Origin: Plasmodium coatneyi | Taxonomy: Eukaryota > Apicomplexa > Aconoidasida > Haemosporida > Plasmodiidae | Assembly (NCBI RefSeq): GCF_001680005.1 | Contig: NC_033568.1 | Location: forward strand, 248,001 to 312,000 | Length of the DNA: 64,000 nt | Reading direction: 5' to 3' | In this document: positions 21,188 to 32,624 of the stretch, piece by piece | How positions within the stretch are numbered: position 1 is the first letter of the stretch | Layout: the number at the start of each line of letters is the position of its first letter | The notes under the pieces: generated by a model | Seen by the model: only the letters and a program-made list of their open reading frames with translations | Told to the model about the DNA's origin: nothing | Databases searched by the model: none | Translations under genes and position numbers: made by a program

Positions 21188-23954
21188 ATGGTACACTCCG
21201 GAAGGAAAACAAGCGGCAGCGCTCTCCCAAGAGCTATGCAATCCCAAAGTGGTAAAGGACGCCGCAATGGCAAAACAGTTTCAGCCACTAATGAAGAAAA
21301 TAGTACCCATGAGAAGAGTACACCAGGATCGTTCTTCACTAAGAGAACCGCTATGCTCTTCTTTGTTGCTGCTTATATTTTTCTAAAGGTAAGTTCTACG
21401 CATAAAGAAGAAGGGACGCGAAATAATATAGATGCGCATTACCATGATGTCGCAAGTGTTTTATACGTACCATACGCATAGTATGTTATCGTACATACTA
21501 TTACATGCATATTTACTGCTTTTCCTTTTTTTTTTCCTCCTTTTTTTTTTCTTCTCTTTTCTTTAAATGCACCTTTTCCCTTCCCTTTGTCCTTCTACCT
21601 TGCAGCATCAGGATGATTTTGCAAGACAAAACGCTGCTGCGACATTACAAGTGGGCAATCGAGTTGCTAGGAACTTAGCCACGAATGAAGAAAACACTCC
21701 ATTAGAAGAGGGGCTCGAATTGACACTAGGTGAAGAAGCTGAACAATCAGCTCCGTACGTCCTGGAGGATGATGATGTCTCCTTATCTGGTAGCCAATCC
21801 AATGTAACCTCTTGTTGGAAATGCTGTAAGAGTTCAAAACATGATGCTAAGAAAGGAAAAAAACAAGAAAAAGGAAAAAAACATCACACGGGAGCAGAAA
21901 CCTTAAAATCAGCTGAAATACCCAAAGAAGAAAACGTAGGTGGGCCAATAGATAATACAAAGGATGATTTAACAATGGGAGGTCCTATGAGCTATGACGC
22001 ATTATTTTCACTCATTCTTGATGGAGATATGGCGCATGAGCATATTAAGGAATACGAAGATTCTTTCAGACAACACCTTAAGGATGCAGAAACAAGATCA
22101 CCGTTAGAACAAGAACAACAGGAACCACAGGCACCTGTAGAAGTTCCACAAAAAGAAGTCAAGGAAGAAGTAAAGGAGGAAGTAAAAGAAGAAGTACAGG
22201 GAGAACAGGAAGAAGAAGTACAGGGAGAACAGGAGGAAGAAGTACAGGGAGAACAGGAGGAAGAAGTACAGGGAGAACAGGAGGAAGAAGTACAGGGAGA
22301 ACAGGAGGAAGAAGTACAGGGTGAACAGGAGGAAGAAGAGGAAGAAGAAGTACAGGGAGAACAGGAGGAAGATGAGGAAGAAGAAGCACAGGGAGAACAG
22401 GAGGAAGATGAGGAAGAAGAAGCACAGGGAGAACAGGAGGAAGATGAGGAAGAAGAAGCACAGGGAGAACAGGAGGAAGATGAGGAAGAAGAAGCACAGG
22501 GAGAACAGGAGGAAGAAGAGGAGGAGGAGGTACAAGAAGTAGAATACCCTGAGGAGGAAGTACAAGAAGTAGAATACCCTGAGGAGGAAGTACAAGAAGT
22601 TGAATACCCTCAGGAGGAAGTACACGAAGTTGAATATCCTCAGGAGGAAGTACACGAAGTTGAATACCCTCAGGAGGAAGTACACGAAGTTGAATACCCT
22701 CAGGAGGAAGTACACGAAGTTGAATACCCTCAGGAGGAAGTACACGAAGTTGAATACCCTCATGAGGAAGTACACGAAGTTGAATACCCTCAGGAGGAAG
22801 TACACGAAGTTGAATACCCTCATGAGGAAGTACACGAAGTTGAATACCCTCATGAGGAAGTACACGAAGTTGAATACCCTCAGGAGGAAGTACACGAAGT
22901 TGAATACCCTCATGAGGAAGTACACGAAGTTGAATACCCTCAGGAGGAAGTACACGAAGTTGAATACCCTCATGAGGAAGTACACGAAGTTGAATACCCT
23001 CAGGAGGAAGTACACGAAGTTGAATACCCTGAGGAAGAGTTTGAAGACGAAGAAGCTATTGAAGGGGAAGAAGAAGAAAAAGAAGAAAGCTATAAAGATG
23101 ACCAAGATTATCAAATACCAGTACAACAGAATATGCCAATAAGAATACCAAAGGACGAATTAGTCGATGAAAGTATTCCTGTTTTCGACATACAATACAA
23201 AGACCTTTTGAAGGTAAAGGTAGAAGGAGGAAATGCAGTGTATCCACTGAAACCCGAAGATTTATCAACGGAAGTTTCCAAATTCACAGATTGGAACGGA
23301 TTCAAGCAAAGCTTAGAACACGATTGGGAAAAATTAAAAGTTAAATTATACGATTCAAGAAAACAGGTAATGCGAGAAAAAAATGATAAATGGGCAGGCT
23401 CAATTCGCTTAATTGAAAATAAATGGTCAGAATATGGTAAACTTTTAACAGAAGGGCAGTATGGATCTTTCAGAAAATATTGGAGAAGCGATGAAAATTG
23501 GGAAGAATGGTTCGAAAGAGAAGTAAAATCCGAAATTGATTCAAAATTGCAAAAATGGTTGGACGACACTAAATTTAATTTATTTCAAATTCTTCTTAAA
23601 GATGTAGAACAATTTAAAGAGTTGAAAATCAAAGGATGGTTAGCCTACCAGTGGAAAATGAACGAAAGGGATACTGATTATAAATCGTTTGGACTTATGA
23701 CTACGTCAAAATTTTTAAATTTGGCGCAGTCTCGAGGATGGTACCATGCCAATCCTAATATAGATAAACAAAGAAGAGAACTCATGTTATGGTTTTTCCA
23801 TAAAGAAAACGAATATTTAGGATATGAATGGCAAAAGTGGGATGAATGGAAGAATGAGAAAATTCAGGCAGTTAAATTATTGTGTGAAAAATTTTCTGGA
23901 GGATGCCTTGACGAGATAGAATGGAATGGATTTGTTAATCAAATAGTATTTTGA
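21188..23954 (+). CDS. Exported tryptophan-rich antigen with long acidic repeat arrays
   Basis: Exons 21188-21388 and 21606-23954 (phase 0, GTAAGT donor, CTTGCAG acceptor) give 849 residues. Exon 1 ends in a recessed hydrophobic signal (TAMLFFVAAYIFLK). Exon 2 begins HQDDFARQ and has RNLAT at residues 89-93, the PEXEL position, but without an acidic fifth residue. Then come an acidic region, an array of EVQGEQEE-type units (22186-22515) and about 17 copies of a 30-bp unit encoding EEVHEVEYPQ/H (22531-23035). The C-terminal domain (about residues 618-849) is Trp/Lys/Glu-rich with spaced tryptophans (KWSEYGKLL, RSDENWEEWF, YEWQKWDEWKNEK), matching the Plasmodium tryptophan-rich antigen domain. 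Such proteins are exported or red-cell-binding. The first exon, promoter and N-terminus are shared with the PHIST gene at 35292. Start chosen at the ATG matching that paralogue. Confidence 0.85.
22531..23035 (+). repeat. 30-bp coding tandem repeat, about 17 copies
   Basis: Exact 30-base period (two units per 60 bases) reading TACACGAAGTTGAATACCCT plus CAGGAGGAAG or CATGAGGAAG. The copies are nearly identical apart from a Gln/His switch and a few 5' variants (CAAGAAGTAG), implying recent expansion or homogenisation. Confidence 0.95.
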
Positions 23955-24855
23955 ACTATGGAAAAAAGAGGAAAATATTCAAAAATATAATAAATATGAA
24001 GTCAAATTATGATATGAAAATTATTTAAATTCTCTACTTTTTTAATTACTTGTAAATATTTGCAAAATATGGCTTCACCAACGTTTGAAGGAGAATATAA
24101 ATTATAATATTAAAAAAAAAAAAAAAAAAAAATTCAACATACTATGTACAGCACTTAATGGAAGAAAGAAGACTGTTATTATCATACTTTATTTCTATTT
24201 ATATGCCCTTTTTACTTTTCAAGCGACAAGAAAGTATCAATAATTTAAATAAATAAATGTTCATTAAGTGACCTCAATTTATAAAGCGACGCAGGGAGAA
24301 TTTAATTTTTACCATCCTCCAATATTTCCAGTGATTCAAGAATTGGGAAAAAAAGGGGTTGCCTTAGTATGACGCGCTGTTATGTGATGCGTACATATAT
24401 GTGCATACGTGCATAATACCTCCAAAGGTGATACATAAAATGTATAGACAAATTTAATTATGTGTAAGATGCTTGCTCTTGAAGCGTATTCTATGTATAT
24501 ATACATATTCATCGTATGTTCCGTAAGTACAGATGTGTAATATAATGTTCATGTTATGTAAATATTTTTTCCCTTTTTTTAAAAAAACGGACAGGAAATA
24601 AAAAAAAAAAAAAAGTATAAGTGGAAAATTAAATCAAGGAGGAAAAACCTGAGAATCCATATTCCTTCGCATATTAAAGAAATTTATGTGTTGCAAGTTA
24701 TGAACACACTTCTTTTGGAATTTCCAATGCTACACACCTTACGATGCACTATAAAAATATGAATTCATAGTTCCTTTTTTCCTTTATTTTTCCAAAATAT
24801 ATACTGCTCGTGTGTATGTATTATTCGCTCATTCGCTCATTCGTTCATTGGTCCA

Positions 24856-24881
24856 GGGTTCAGGGTTTAAGGTTTAAGGTT
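24856..24881 (+). repeat. Interstitial telomeric repeat (GGGTTYA)
   Basis: GGGTTCA, GGGTTTA, AGGTTTA, AGGTT in tandem. GGGTTYA is the Plasmodium telomere repeat, and such internal tracts are known to be scattered in P. knowlesi near variant-gene clusters. Confidence 0.85.
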
Positions 24882-25564
24882 GTCCTTTTTTAATAGAATA
24901 TTATATACATCTCACATTATTATGATATTCCTATACTCTGCGCACAAATCTTTCACGCCGGATTTTATATACTTTAACAATGAGTTCCTAATGCAGCGCA
25001 CGCTTAAATTTTGTTTCATCGAAAGGCGTGGAAAAAAATGTTCCCTCTTTGCATATATTGTACTGAAAAAATAAAAATTCTAAACCTCTGACGTATGGTA
25101 CTCTGCACATTATTTGGTATGTTCCTTTTTGTTCGTAAAAAAGTGTATGATGTGATAAAGTATTTTTCCGCGCAGCATAAAAGTCAGACACGCAGTATGT
25201 GCTAAAATTAAAGTATAAATTCAAAATTTATGGACAGCTATGTTATACTATACTCGATGATTGAAAAATATGCACGTCCAAATGTTGTCCCTGTTCATTT
25301 TCCTTTATTTTCTTCCTTTTTCTTGTATTTTATTTACTTGTAAAGTTTTTGAGAAACGTGCACATACAAAAAATTTGCAATCTTTCATATAAGCGCGAAC
25401 ACAATGATATGAACAAAAATTTGCAAAAAAAATTGTCAAAAAAGTGGCACACAAATTGAATCGAATTCCAGTTGCAAGGTCCAAATATAAATTTTAAGGA
25501 GGTAACACATAAAAAAAAGGCGGAGCCGCACATACAGTTCACACAATTTATCTGAGTGCAGCGC

Positions 25565-25710
25565 GATGCCCTAAATTCGTTGTATTCTTTGTGGCACACC
25601 TTTGTGAGGTTGCAAGCGCACGGCTTGTAAAAATTCGCATACATATGTGTATGCCCGTATTTTAGCGCATATTTGCTTCTTTTTTTTTTTTTTTCATTTT
25701 AAGTTACTTT
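25565..25710. repeat. Non-coding element, diverged copy of 7195-7345
   Basis: It shares ordered words with the first copy (TGTGAGGT, AATTCGCA, GCCCGTAT, GCGCATATTT, T-run, TTTTAAG) in the same orientation, with no conserved frame. Confidence 0.45.
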
Positions 25711-27482
25711 TTTTTCCTTTTAAAGTTGCGTACAATTATGTTTCCGTGACCTGTTCTTCTTTTCTTTAAACAGAATTGCAACACAACTGCACCCAATAAA
25801 TTAGGCTTAGCACCTCAAAGTACATACTTTACCAAATGTCCAAAATGACAAATACCTGAAAATGAGGGGTTTCCCCTTTCTCTGTGGTATATATAACATA
25901 TAAAGGGGTAAGCAAATTTTTTGGACACTAGCATGTTCGATCAAGCGGAAGGGGATGAATAACCGAACGGGTGAAAACGCCTTTTGACAGAGACGGAAAA
26001 ACCATACCCACAAAGAGGGTACGAACCCTTTTGTAAGTTTCCCCCTTTCGATAATGTAATTTGGACGAGCTCGAGGTAGCACAATGCTCTTTTTGTAGTC
26101 CCAAAGGGGAACTTCCCCCATTTGCTATGTACCCCAAACGTGCCAGAGAACCCATATGGGATAAACAAAAGCAAATCATATATAAGGGAAAGACGTCCCC
26201 AAAAAAAAGTTGTTCATGATGTGTTTTACATATCAGGACAACCCCGTACGCAGCGTTATATCTTTCCACTGCCTACATTCCATGAACAAATATATGTTCG
26301 CACACCAGGACGATGTGGACAGTTGAGAAACGAGGAAAGTGAATCATTCCTCGGGAAGTTCATGAAATGAATGCTTAAGGCCCCTGGAAGGAATTCAAAA
26401 TAAATAATGCTACCGCGCATAGTAGGTTCATTGGAGTGTAAACTTGAATTAGGTTCCCATATCTGCTATGCATATATACAGGTATATACATGTATATATA
26501 CGTATTCGGGGCGTGTGTATCTAGCGCCCATTCTACGAAAATTCTTTTTTCCCCTAAATGTACTTTTTAACATTGCTATAAATGGAACAGGCCAGCATGG
26601 TATACCCGCTGTGTGTGCATCATTTCTTTTGGCAAAAATTTCCCTAGTTCCTTTCCCCGTTTAAAATGCTACATATACCTTTTTCCTTACAGAGCTGAGC
26701 ACACAATTAATGGGGACCACATTTCTTCCTTCCCTTTTTTCCTTTGTGTCTGTATTGATCTTATTTTTTTGTTTAGCTGAGAATAAAGCTTATATTCCCC
26801 TTTTCCTTCATCTCAAGACTTACCCATTCTATGTATAGAACCATTATAATGTGTAGGGGCATATAGGGATATTCAATTTTATGGAAATAAATTAAAGAAA
26901 AAAAAAAAAAATGAAATGAAAGGATTATCACACGTTCCCAGTGCATAAGGAAGAAATTAATGCATAGAATGGTCTATAGACTTTATATCCATATCTGTGA
27001 TGAAAATTAAATCACGGATGCTTAATAAAGAAAAAAATGCACACCAATGACTGGATATGGATAAATTACAAAAAAAAAGTAAGGCAGAAAAGACTATGTT
27101 ATCTCCACCTTTGTAGTACTGTTTATAAAAACATTCCTTTACCTTTCATTTTCTTGTTACACAATTAAGAGCAAAAATATATAAAAGGAAAAAAAAAGAG
27201 AAAATTAAGGAATTCCACCTACTGCTTTATTTTCCTCTTTCTGTACAAGAAATTGCAAAAAGGAGAAAGTGGTATAGGGACCGTTAAGATAATCTTCCTT
27301 CCTTCCCTTCCCTTCCCTTCCCTTTTTTTTTTTTTCTTCCATCTTTTCTTTTTTTTTCTTTCCAACATCTGCTGACAAAAAAAAACTTAAATTATTATTC
27401 ACTAACAATTTCAATGTCGGAACTTCTAGAGCAGAATACGCAGACCCCCCCCTTTTTTCGCATTATAATATTTTACCTTGGC

Positions 27483-27518
27483 CCATCCCTTTTTAATGAG
27501 AAAAAGGGAAAGGGATGG
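27483..27518. other. 10-bp perfect-stem hairpin in intergenic DNA
   Basis: CCATCCCTTT (27483-27492) pairs exactly with AAAGGGATGG (27509-27518) across a 16-base loop. Flanking GG/CC bases extend the stem with one mismatch. It is not near a recognised gene end. Confidence 0.6.
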
Positions 27519-28572
27519 TCCAGAAAAAAAATATTTTTCCGATAGGGAAATTTTATTTAAAAGAAATTTTCCTCTTTGAAGAATTAAGAACCGTTCACTT
27601 AAAGGAACAGGAGCTAATTTTGTTCTATAAAATTAGAATAATATTATATTCTGGCTAAATACAGTAAAACGAGGAAAAATTTACAATTATAAATTAAACA
27701 AAAGAATTTTAATATTTAATGTAAAAGAAGGAGGAGAAAAAAAAAATTCCAAAAGGTTATTAATTTATATTTTCCCTTTTTTTTTGTCCCTTTTCTTCTA
27801 TACCATCATTGATTTATATTATATTTTAAATGTTTTCCTAATATGATGAGCAGTATTGTGATGGGGGTACACATAAATTATGCATAAATTTCTTATACGC
27901 GCATATGAGTCTATATTTGCTATGCATAAATATGAATCCTAAAGCAATTCAAGCTCCAACTGAACTATTCCATTTTTCTTAGCTAACATTGTGCTCATTG
28001 TTTATAGCGATATTTATTTATACATTATTCATTAATTTCCCCAATTCGGCAAATATTCACAATTTTTTTTTAATGAATTTTTTTGCGAGTGTAACCTTTT
28101 TTTTCTTAAGGCATTTTTTATACACAACCATATGGTACGCGCAAACATTTTCCCTTATGATATTAGATGAACATATTATTCTATCAATACATTTGTATGC
28201 TTAGTTTTTTGCGTGTGTTTTTTACATTGTATTAGGAAAAGACATTTCCATTTCCGATTTCCTTATTTTGCAATTTTGAGTGTTCGCTCAATTTTGTATT
28301 AATAAATTCGTTGTAAGAGATTTTTGCACAAACCACTCTTTTCACGAACATTCTCATATTCACAATTTTACATTCGTAAGTTTTTCATTTTTTTTTGTAA
28401 TATTCTCAGAGTAGTAAACACTTTTCAGACAATTACAGAAAGAAATAAGAAAAAAGGACATTTTTACTATAATTGTCTTTATTTTAAAGAAAAGGAGTAC
28501 AAATTAATAATGTACTGTTTAACCCTTTTTATTTGAAGCTTCACGCATAATTTACACATAATATAGAACAAA

Positions 28573-30190
28573 ATGGCTTATAGCATGGGCTCTCCGTACA
28601 GCCCCTACTCCATGGTAGGCATGGATAAACCATTCAGTTCCCTTGGTGAGAATTATTATGTGTCCGAACCATACAGCCGTCCGCCTACCCCCGTAATTGG
28701 TAACATGTTTCACGGGAGCTTTCCGAGTTATTACGCAGATGATGCGGATGATGATGATGATTATGATGATGGTGATTATTATTTTTTTTGTAATGGAGAA
28801 GAAGATTTTCTTACGGAGGAATCATATCTTGGTCAAAATCCTATACCAGACGAAAATAAAACGGAGGAAGTAGAAAATAAAACGGGGGAAGTAGAAAATA
28901 AAACGGGGGATGTAGAAAATAAAACGGAGGAAGCAGAAAATAAAACGGGCGAAGCAGAAAATAAAACAGGGAACTTAGTCAGGAGGAATAATAAGTTGAA
29001 TTTCTATCAAGCGGCTATGGTCATCGTTATTTTGATGCGATGGGCTGTAAGTTTGAAATAGCAAAATATGTTACACTCTGCGCGCGTTGCATTCGTTTTC
29101 CTGCTAGCGAATGTGTCGAAAATTGCGCAAATTGATGTGCATAATAAATGTATGCTAAAACGCGTGACCAACGTGGAAAAGGTGCAACAGCAATGTGCAC
29201 ACAAAAAATACAAACTTCCTACACTTCCAACTTTTTCTGCAGAGGAATAACTCCACTAGACTAGTAAGAAAGCACGAGGCGAGGATGAAACTATTACGGT
29301 ACCTGGACAAAATGAACGAAAGAATTAAAAAGGACGATCTTAAGATGGAAAAGAAAAGAAAAAAAATGGAGGCAAAAATAAAAAAGGAAGAAGAAGATAT
29401 GGAGGTAAAATGGAAAGAAAAAAGAGCAGCAATCAGGCACAAAATAGCCAAGAACCCATCGAAAGACACTTTACCCGGTATAGGCCCATTCTACGACAGG
29501 GACAAAAGCCTTTTGGAGAAAAAGTTGGATATTATAGATTTGAATTATCAGAAGGATAAATATAATAAGAAGAAACGGTGGAAAGCTATGAGGGAAGCTC
29601 ATCGTAAAGAGGTCAATAAGCTACAAAAGATACAAGACGAGAGGAAAATGAGGAAGTGCGTACGAATGTTTTGGTTTGAAAAGAGGTGGAATTTTGGGCC
29701 CACCACAGTTAGAGCGTACTTAAAACCGAAACACAAAAAAGTCGATGAAGATAAAATGTTAGATAAGCTTAAAGAAATAAGGGAAATAGAAGAAAGGAAG
29801 TCGATGATTGAGGAAAAAAAAGCAGAAGTGGCAAGAGCGATAGAAGCGGCGAGAATGGCAGAAGAAGAAAAAAAAGCAGAAGCAGCAAGAAGAATAGAAG
29901 CGGCAAAAGCAGCAGAAGCGGCAAGAATAGCAAGAGTGGAAAAAATCGCAGGACTGGTAGAAGCGGCAGATAGAGCAGAAACGGCAAGAGCAGCACTAGG
30001 GGCAGCAGCGACAAAAGCGACAACATCAGCTAGCGAAAAAAAAACAACAGAAGAAGATGACGACGACGATGTGTACTTTTATTATGTGAATTCTGATGAT
30101 GGATATAATGATGATGATGATTTTGATGATTATTACGACGACTATGCTTCCATGCACGGCTACTACGACCAGGATGATGATTATTCTTAA
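28573..30190 (+). CDS. Plasmodium exported protein, two exons, charged Ala/Glu/Lys coiled region, unknown function
   Basis: Exons 28573-29046 and 29243-30190 join in phase 0 (GTAAGT donor, TTCTGCAG acceptor), giving 473 residues. Exon 1 encodes a Tyr/Pro-rich start, an acidic Asp/Tyr run, six ENKTGEV/ENKTEEA heptad-like units (28852-28970) and a hydrophobic segment at its end (FYQAAMVIVILMRWA). Exon 2 is highly charged: a long Lys/Glu-rich helical region with probable coiled coil, then Ala-rich IEAARMAEEEKKAEAA-type repeats (29800-30020) and an Asp/Tyr-rich C-terminus ending DQDDDYS. The hydrophobic core placed far from the N-terminus before the intron is typical of exported proteins. No canonical RxLxE/Q/D motif is present (only STRLVRKHE after the junction). 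No known domain was recognised. Confidence 0.8.
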
Positions 30191-30890
30191 ACGCTTTATT
30201 ATGAAATGACCGATGCAGCATTTTTCACAATTTTATTAACCTTAATGATAAAATAAGTCACATCGACATGTAAAAAAATGTGAACAGAGTTTTCAGCTTA
30301 TTAATAAATTAGGAGGACGGAATTTTTTGTAAAAATTGTTATTAACTCTTCATAATGGTTGATAATTATTCCCCACCAAAAAAAAAAGAAATGAAGGGAA
30401 GTTTAGAAATAAGCACATTAGCATGTGTAAATTTAAACCGTTTGCAGTATTTTCGCGCATTACATAAATATGCCGTGAGTGGGAATACGTCCAAATGTGC
30501 GTTTACAGGAGGAAGATGAATGGTAAAGGAGTGCACATTGTAAGTTCGAATATGCTACACAAAAATGAATAAAATGGTGAACACTACGATGGATCGCTTA
30601 GAATTAGGAGGTCGAACGAAGCTCTTTGCGGATATTACAAATTTCTTATGTGTGCATCTGTTATGTTTCCTTTAATGGTAGGAAAAAGCGAGCATTTACA
30701 TTATAAGTAACTGCTTTTATAACTACTTTTATTTGCAGCCCTATATACCAATAAGGCTCTTGTTTTTTTTTTTTTTTTTTTTTTTTTTCTATCAACACAG
30801 TAATTTGTAAGAATCCGCGATTCGATATTCTGATAATAAATATTTAATTTTATATTTTTTCATCTGTCCCGGCTGTTAGTAATACTTTTC

Positions 30891-30910
30891 CCCCTTTTGC
30901 CTAAAAGGGG
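30891..30910. other. 8-bp perfect hairpin in GC-richer island
   Basis: CCCCTTTT (30891-30898), loop GCCT, AAAAGGGG (30903-30910). It is followed by a GC-richer tract to about 31230 that shares the word series ATAAGGTG, CCAT.GTGG and ATGC with the island at about 3375-3410. Confidence 0.55.
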
Positions 30911-32059
30911 TGACACAGCAGTTCGGTTGTATCCCCTATGTGCGCAACACACTTACTGCGCGGTGATTCAACACCTAAGATGAACCAAAAAAAAAAAAGA
31001 GCAAATATGGGCGCCACGACATACGGTTAAACTAAGCAGCGAAGTGTTAAGGTAGCCACAGTTGCTGCGAGCGATAAGTATAGTCAGTGTGTAAAATTAC
31101 CTCCATTCCTTTTTGCCCCCCCTTTTGAAATTATCCACCCTGCGGATAAGGTGAAATACCCATAGTGGTAATGCTACGGAAGTTAAAAGAAAAAAGGAGG
31201 AAGCCCATTTAAAAATCTGGGTCATGTTACTCCTTGCGTCACTTATAACCCGCATTTTTTTTTTTTTTTTTTTTTACTTCATTTTTGTGTATTTTGAGTT
31301 CTTAATTTAGGGGTTTTTCTTTTTTGGCACATTTTCATTATTATTGTCCTATGGCTATTGATAAATTTACTAATTAAATTAAAGCATATCACAAAGTGAA
31401 GGATAAAGCCGTTAGCACTGAGTATATTCTTTCAAGTCGGTTTTAAGTTTAAGTTTATGTATAATAATTACTCATTTTAGGAAGTATTTTTCATTCTATA
31501 GAATGAATTAAACTTGGTGTAGCGCCTGCTGGGCAGCACACCGGCTCCATTCATCATGTGTTCACACAAGTTAATAGCATTAAAGCAGAAGTAGTGTGGA
31601 GTTACCAAAAAAAAAAAAAAAATACACTTTTCCTTTGTTCTCTACCAAGATGCGGTGAATAAATTTTGCTCGTACATTTTTCTATTATTTTATTTCTCAT
31701 TGCAAATTAGATAAATTGTACGCATTTGGGGAAGCGCCCAGTTTTCACAGTAAATGTGAAAAATTATACGATATCAAGAAAAAAAAGAAAACAAATCACG
31801 CAACTGCACGGGGAACGCGAAAATCGTCGTGCAACTCCAATACTGGAGAGAGTGTAAACTAATTAGGCCAAACATGAAACGCTTAAATCGCGTTGCTGAG
31901 GAGGAAGTATGTGAGGACTACTGGCTATATTACAAGTATTGGATGCACGGGAGGATGTGAGAGATAGGGCTTAAAATAAAACAAGCGATAGCTAAAGAAT
32001 TGTCATTATTAAAATATTTAAAGGGACATATAATCATTGTAAGGGAGAGTACAAAAAAA

Positions 32060-32430
32060 AGGAGAGTAGAATTGTGGTAGGTTCATCTTTTTTTTTAAGT
32101 GCAAATAAATCCTGAAGGAAGGAAGAAACGAAAGTATAATGGTAGTAGTAAATACCTTTTTTTTTTAAGTGCAAATAAAATACAGAAAGAAAGTAGAAAA
32201 TACAGTAGTTGGTAGGTTCCCTTTTTTTTATAAAAAGTAAGAAAGGAAAGAGAGTAAAAAAATTGTAGGTTGGTTCTCTTTTTTTTTTTAAAAAAATGCA
32301 AAAAGTTTAAGCAGCTTAGATGGAACTAAGAAGGGAATGTAGAAAGTGGTAAGGTTCCTTTTTTTTCTTATATTAAAAAATACAAATAGATTCTAATAGG
32401 AAAAAAAAAAAAAAAAAAAAAGCTACCTTT
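32060..32430 (+). repeat. Degenerate tandem repeat, about 60-70 bp unit
   Basis: About five imperfect copies of a unit reading GTGGTAGGTTCCTTTTTTTT then (A)AAGTGCAAATAAA and an A/G-rich filler (GAAAGAAAGTAGAAA). The copies have diverged by indels in T and A runs. Non-coding. Confidence 0.65.
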
Positions 32431-32624
32431 TACAAATTGCGCATTGTAAATTTTTCCTTAAGCGACATTTCTTGCTTCTTCCTGATAGCAGTATAATTCT
32501 ATTTTTTTGCATACAGAAGGTGAGTTTTTTTCAGCTGTACTTCTGTACATGTTTCCACGCGTCACATGCCCCTTTTCAGCGTTGCTCTGTTTTACATTGT
32601 ACAAAATTTTTCCTGACGCATCCT

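Larger units (their letters stand above)
23955..28572. other. Long intergenic region with telomeric trace, GC-richer island and hairpin
   Basis: No convincing gene. An interstitial telomere repeat lies at 24856-24881, a copy of the 7195-7345 element at 25565-25710, a GC-richer island at about 25910-26400 and a long hairpin at 27483-27518. Overlapping ORFs of 77-113 codons at 25807-26370 occur on both strands and have no recognisable domain. Confidence 0.5.
30191..32624. other. Intergenic region with GC-richer hairpin islands and degenerate tandem repeat
   Basis: No gene recognised. GC-richer stretches at about 30870-31230 and 31500-31560 contain hairpins (entry at 30891-30910; also GGTGT...ACACC at 31516-31542 enclosing CTGC/GCAG). 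32060-32430 carries a degenerate tandem repeat. Confidence 0.5.

Noticed and set aside
22104..23126. 340-codon open frame antisense to the acidic repeat (hydrophobic Phe/Leu/Val repeat)
   Set aside because: It is the mirror of the GAA/GAG-rich repeat of the Trp-rich antigen; period and composition explain the open frame.
25807..26370. Several overlapping frames of 77-113 codons on both strands
   Set aside because: They arise from a GC-richer non-coding island; no domain, no splice partner, no consistent strand.
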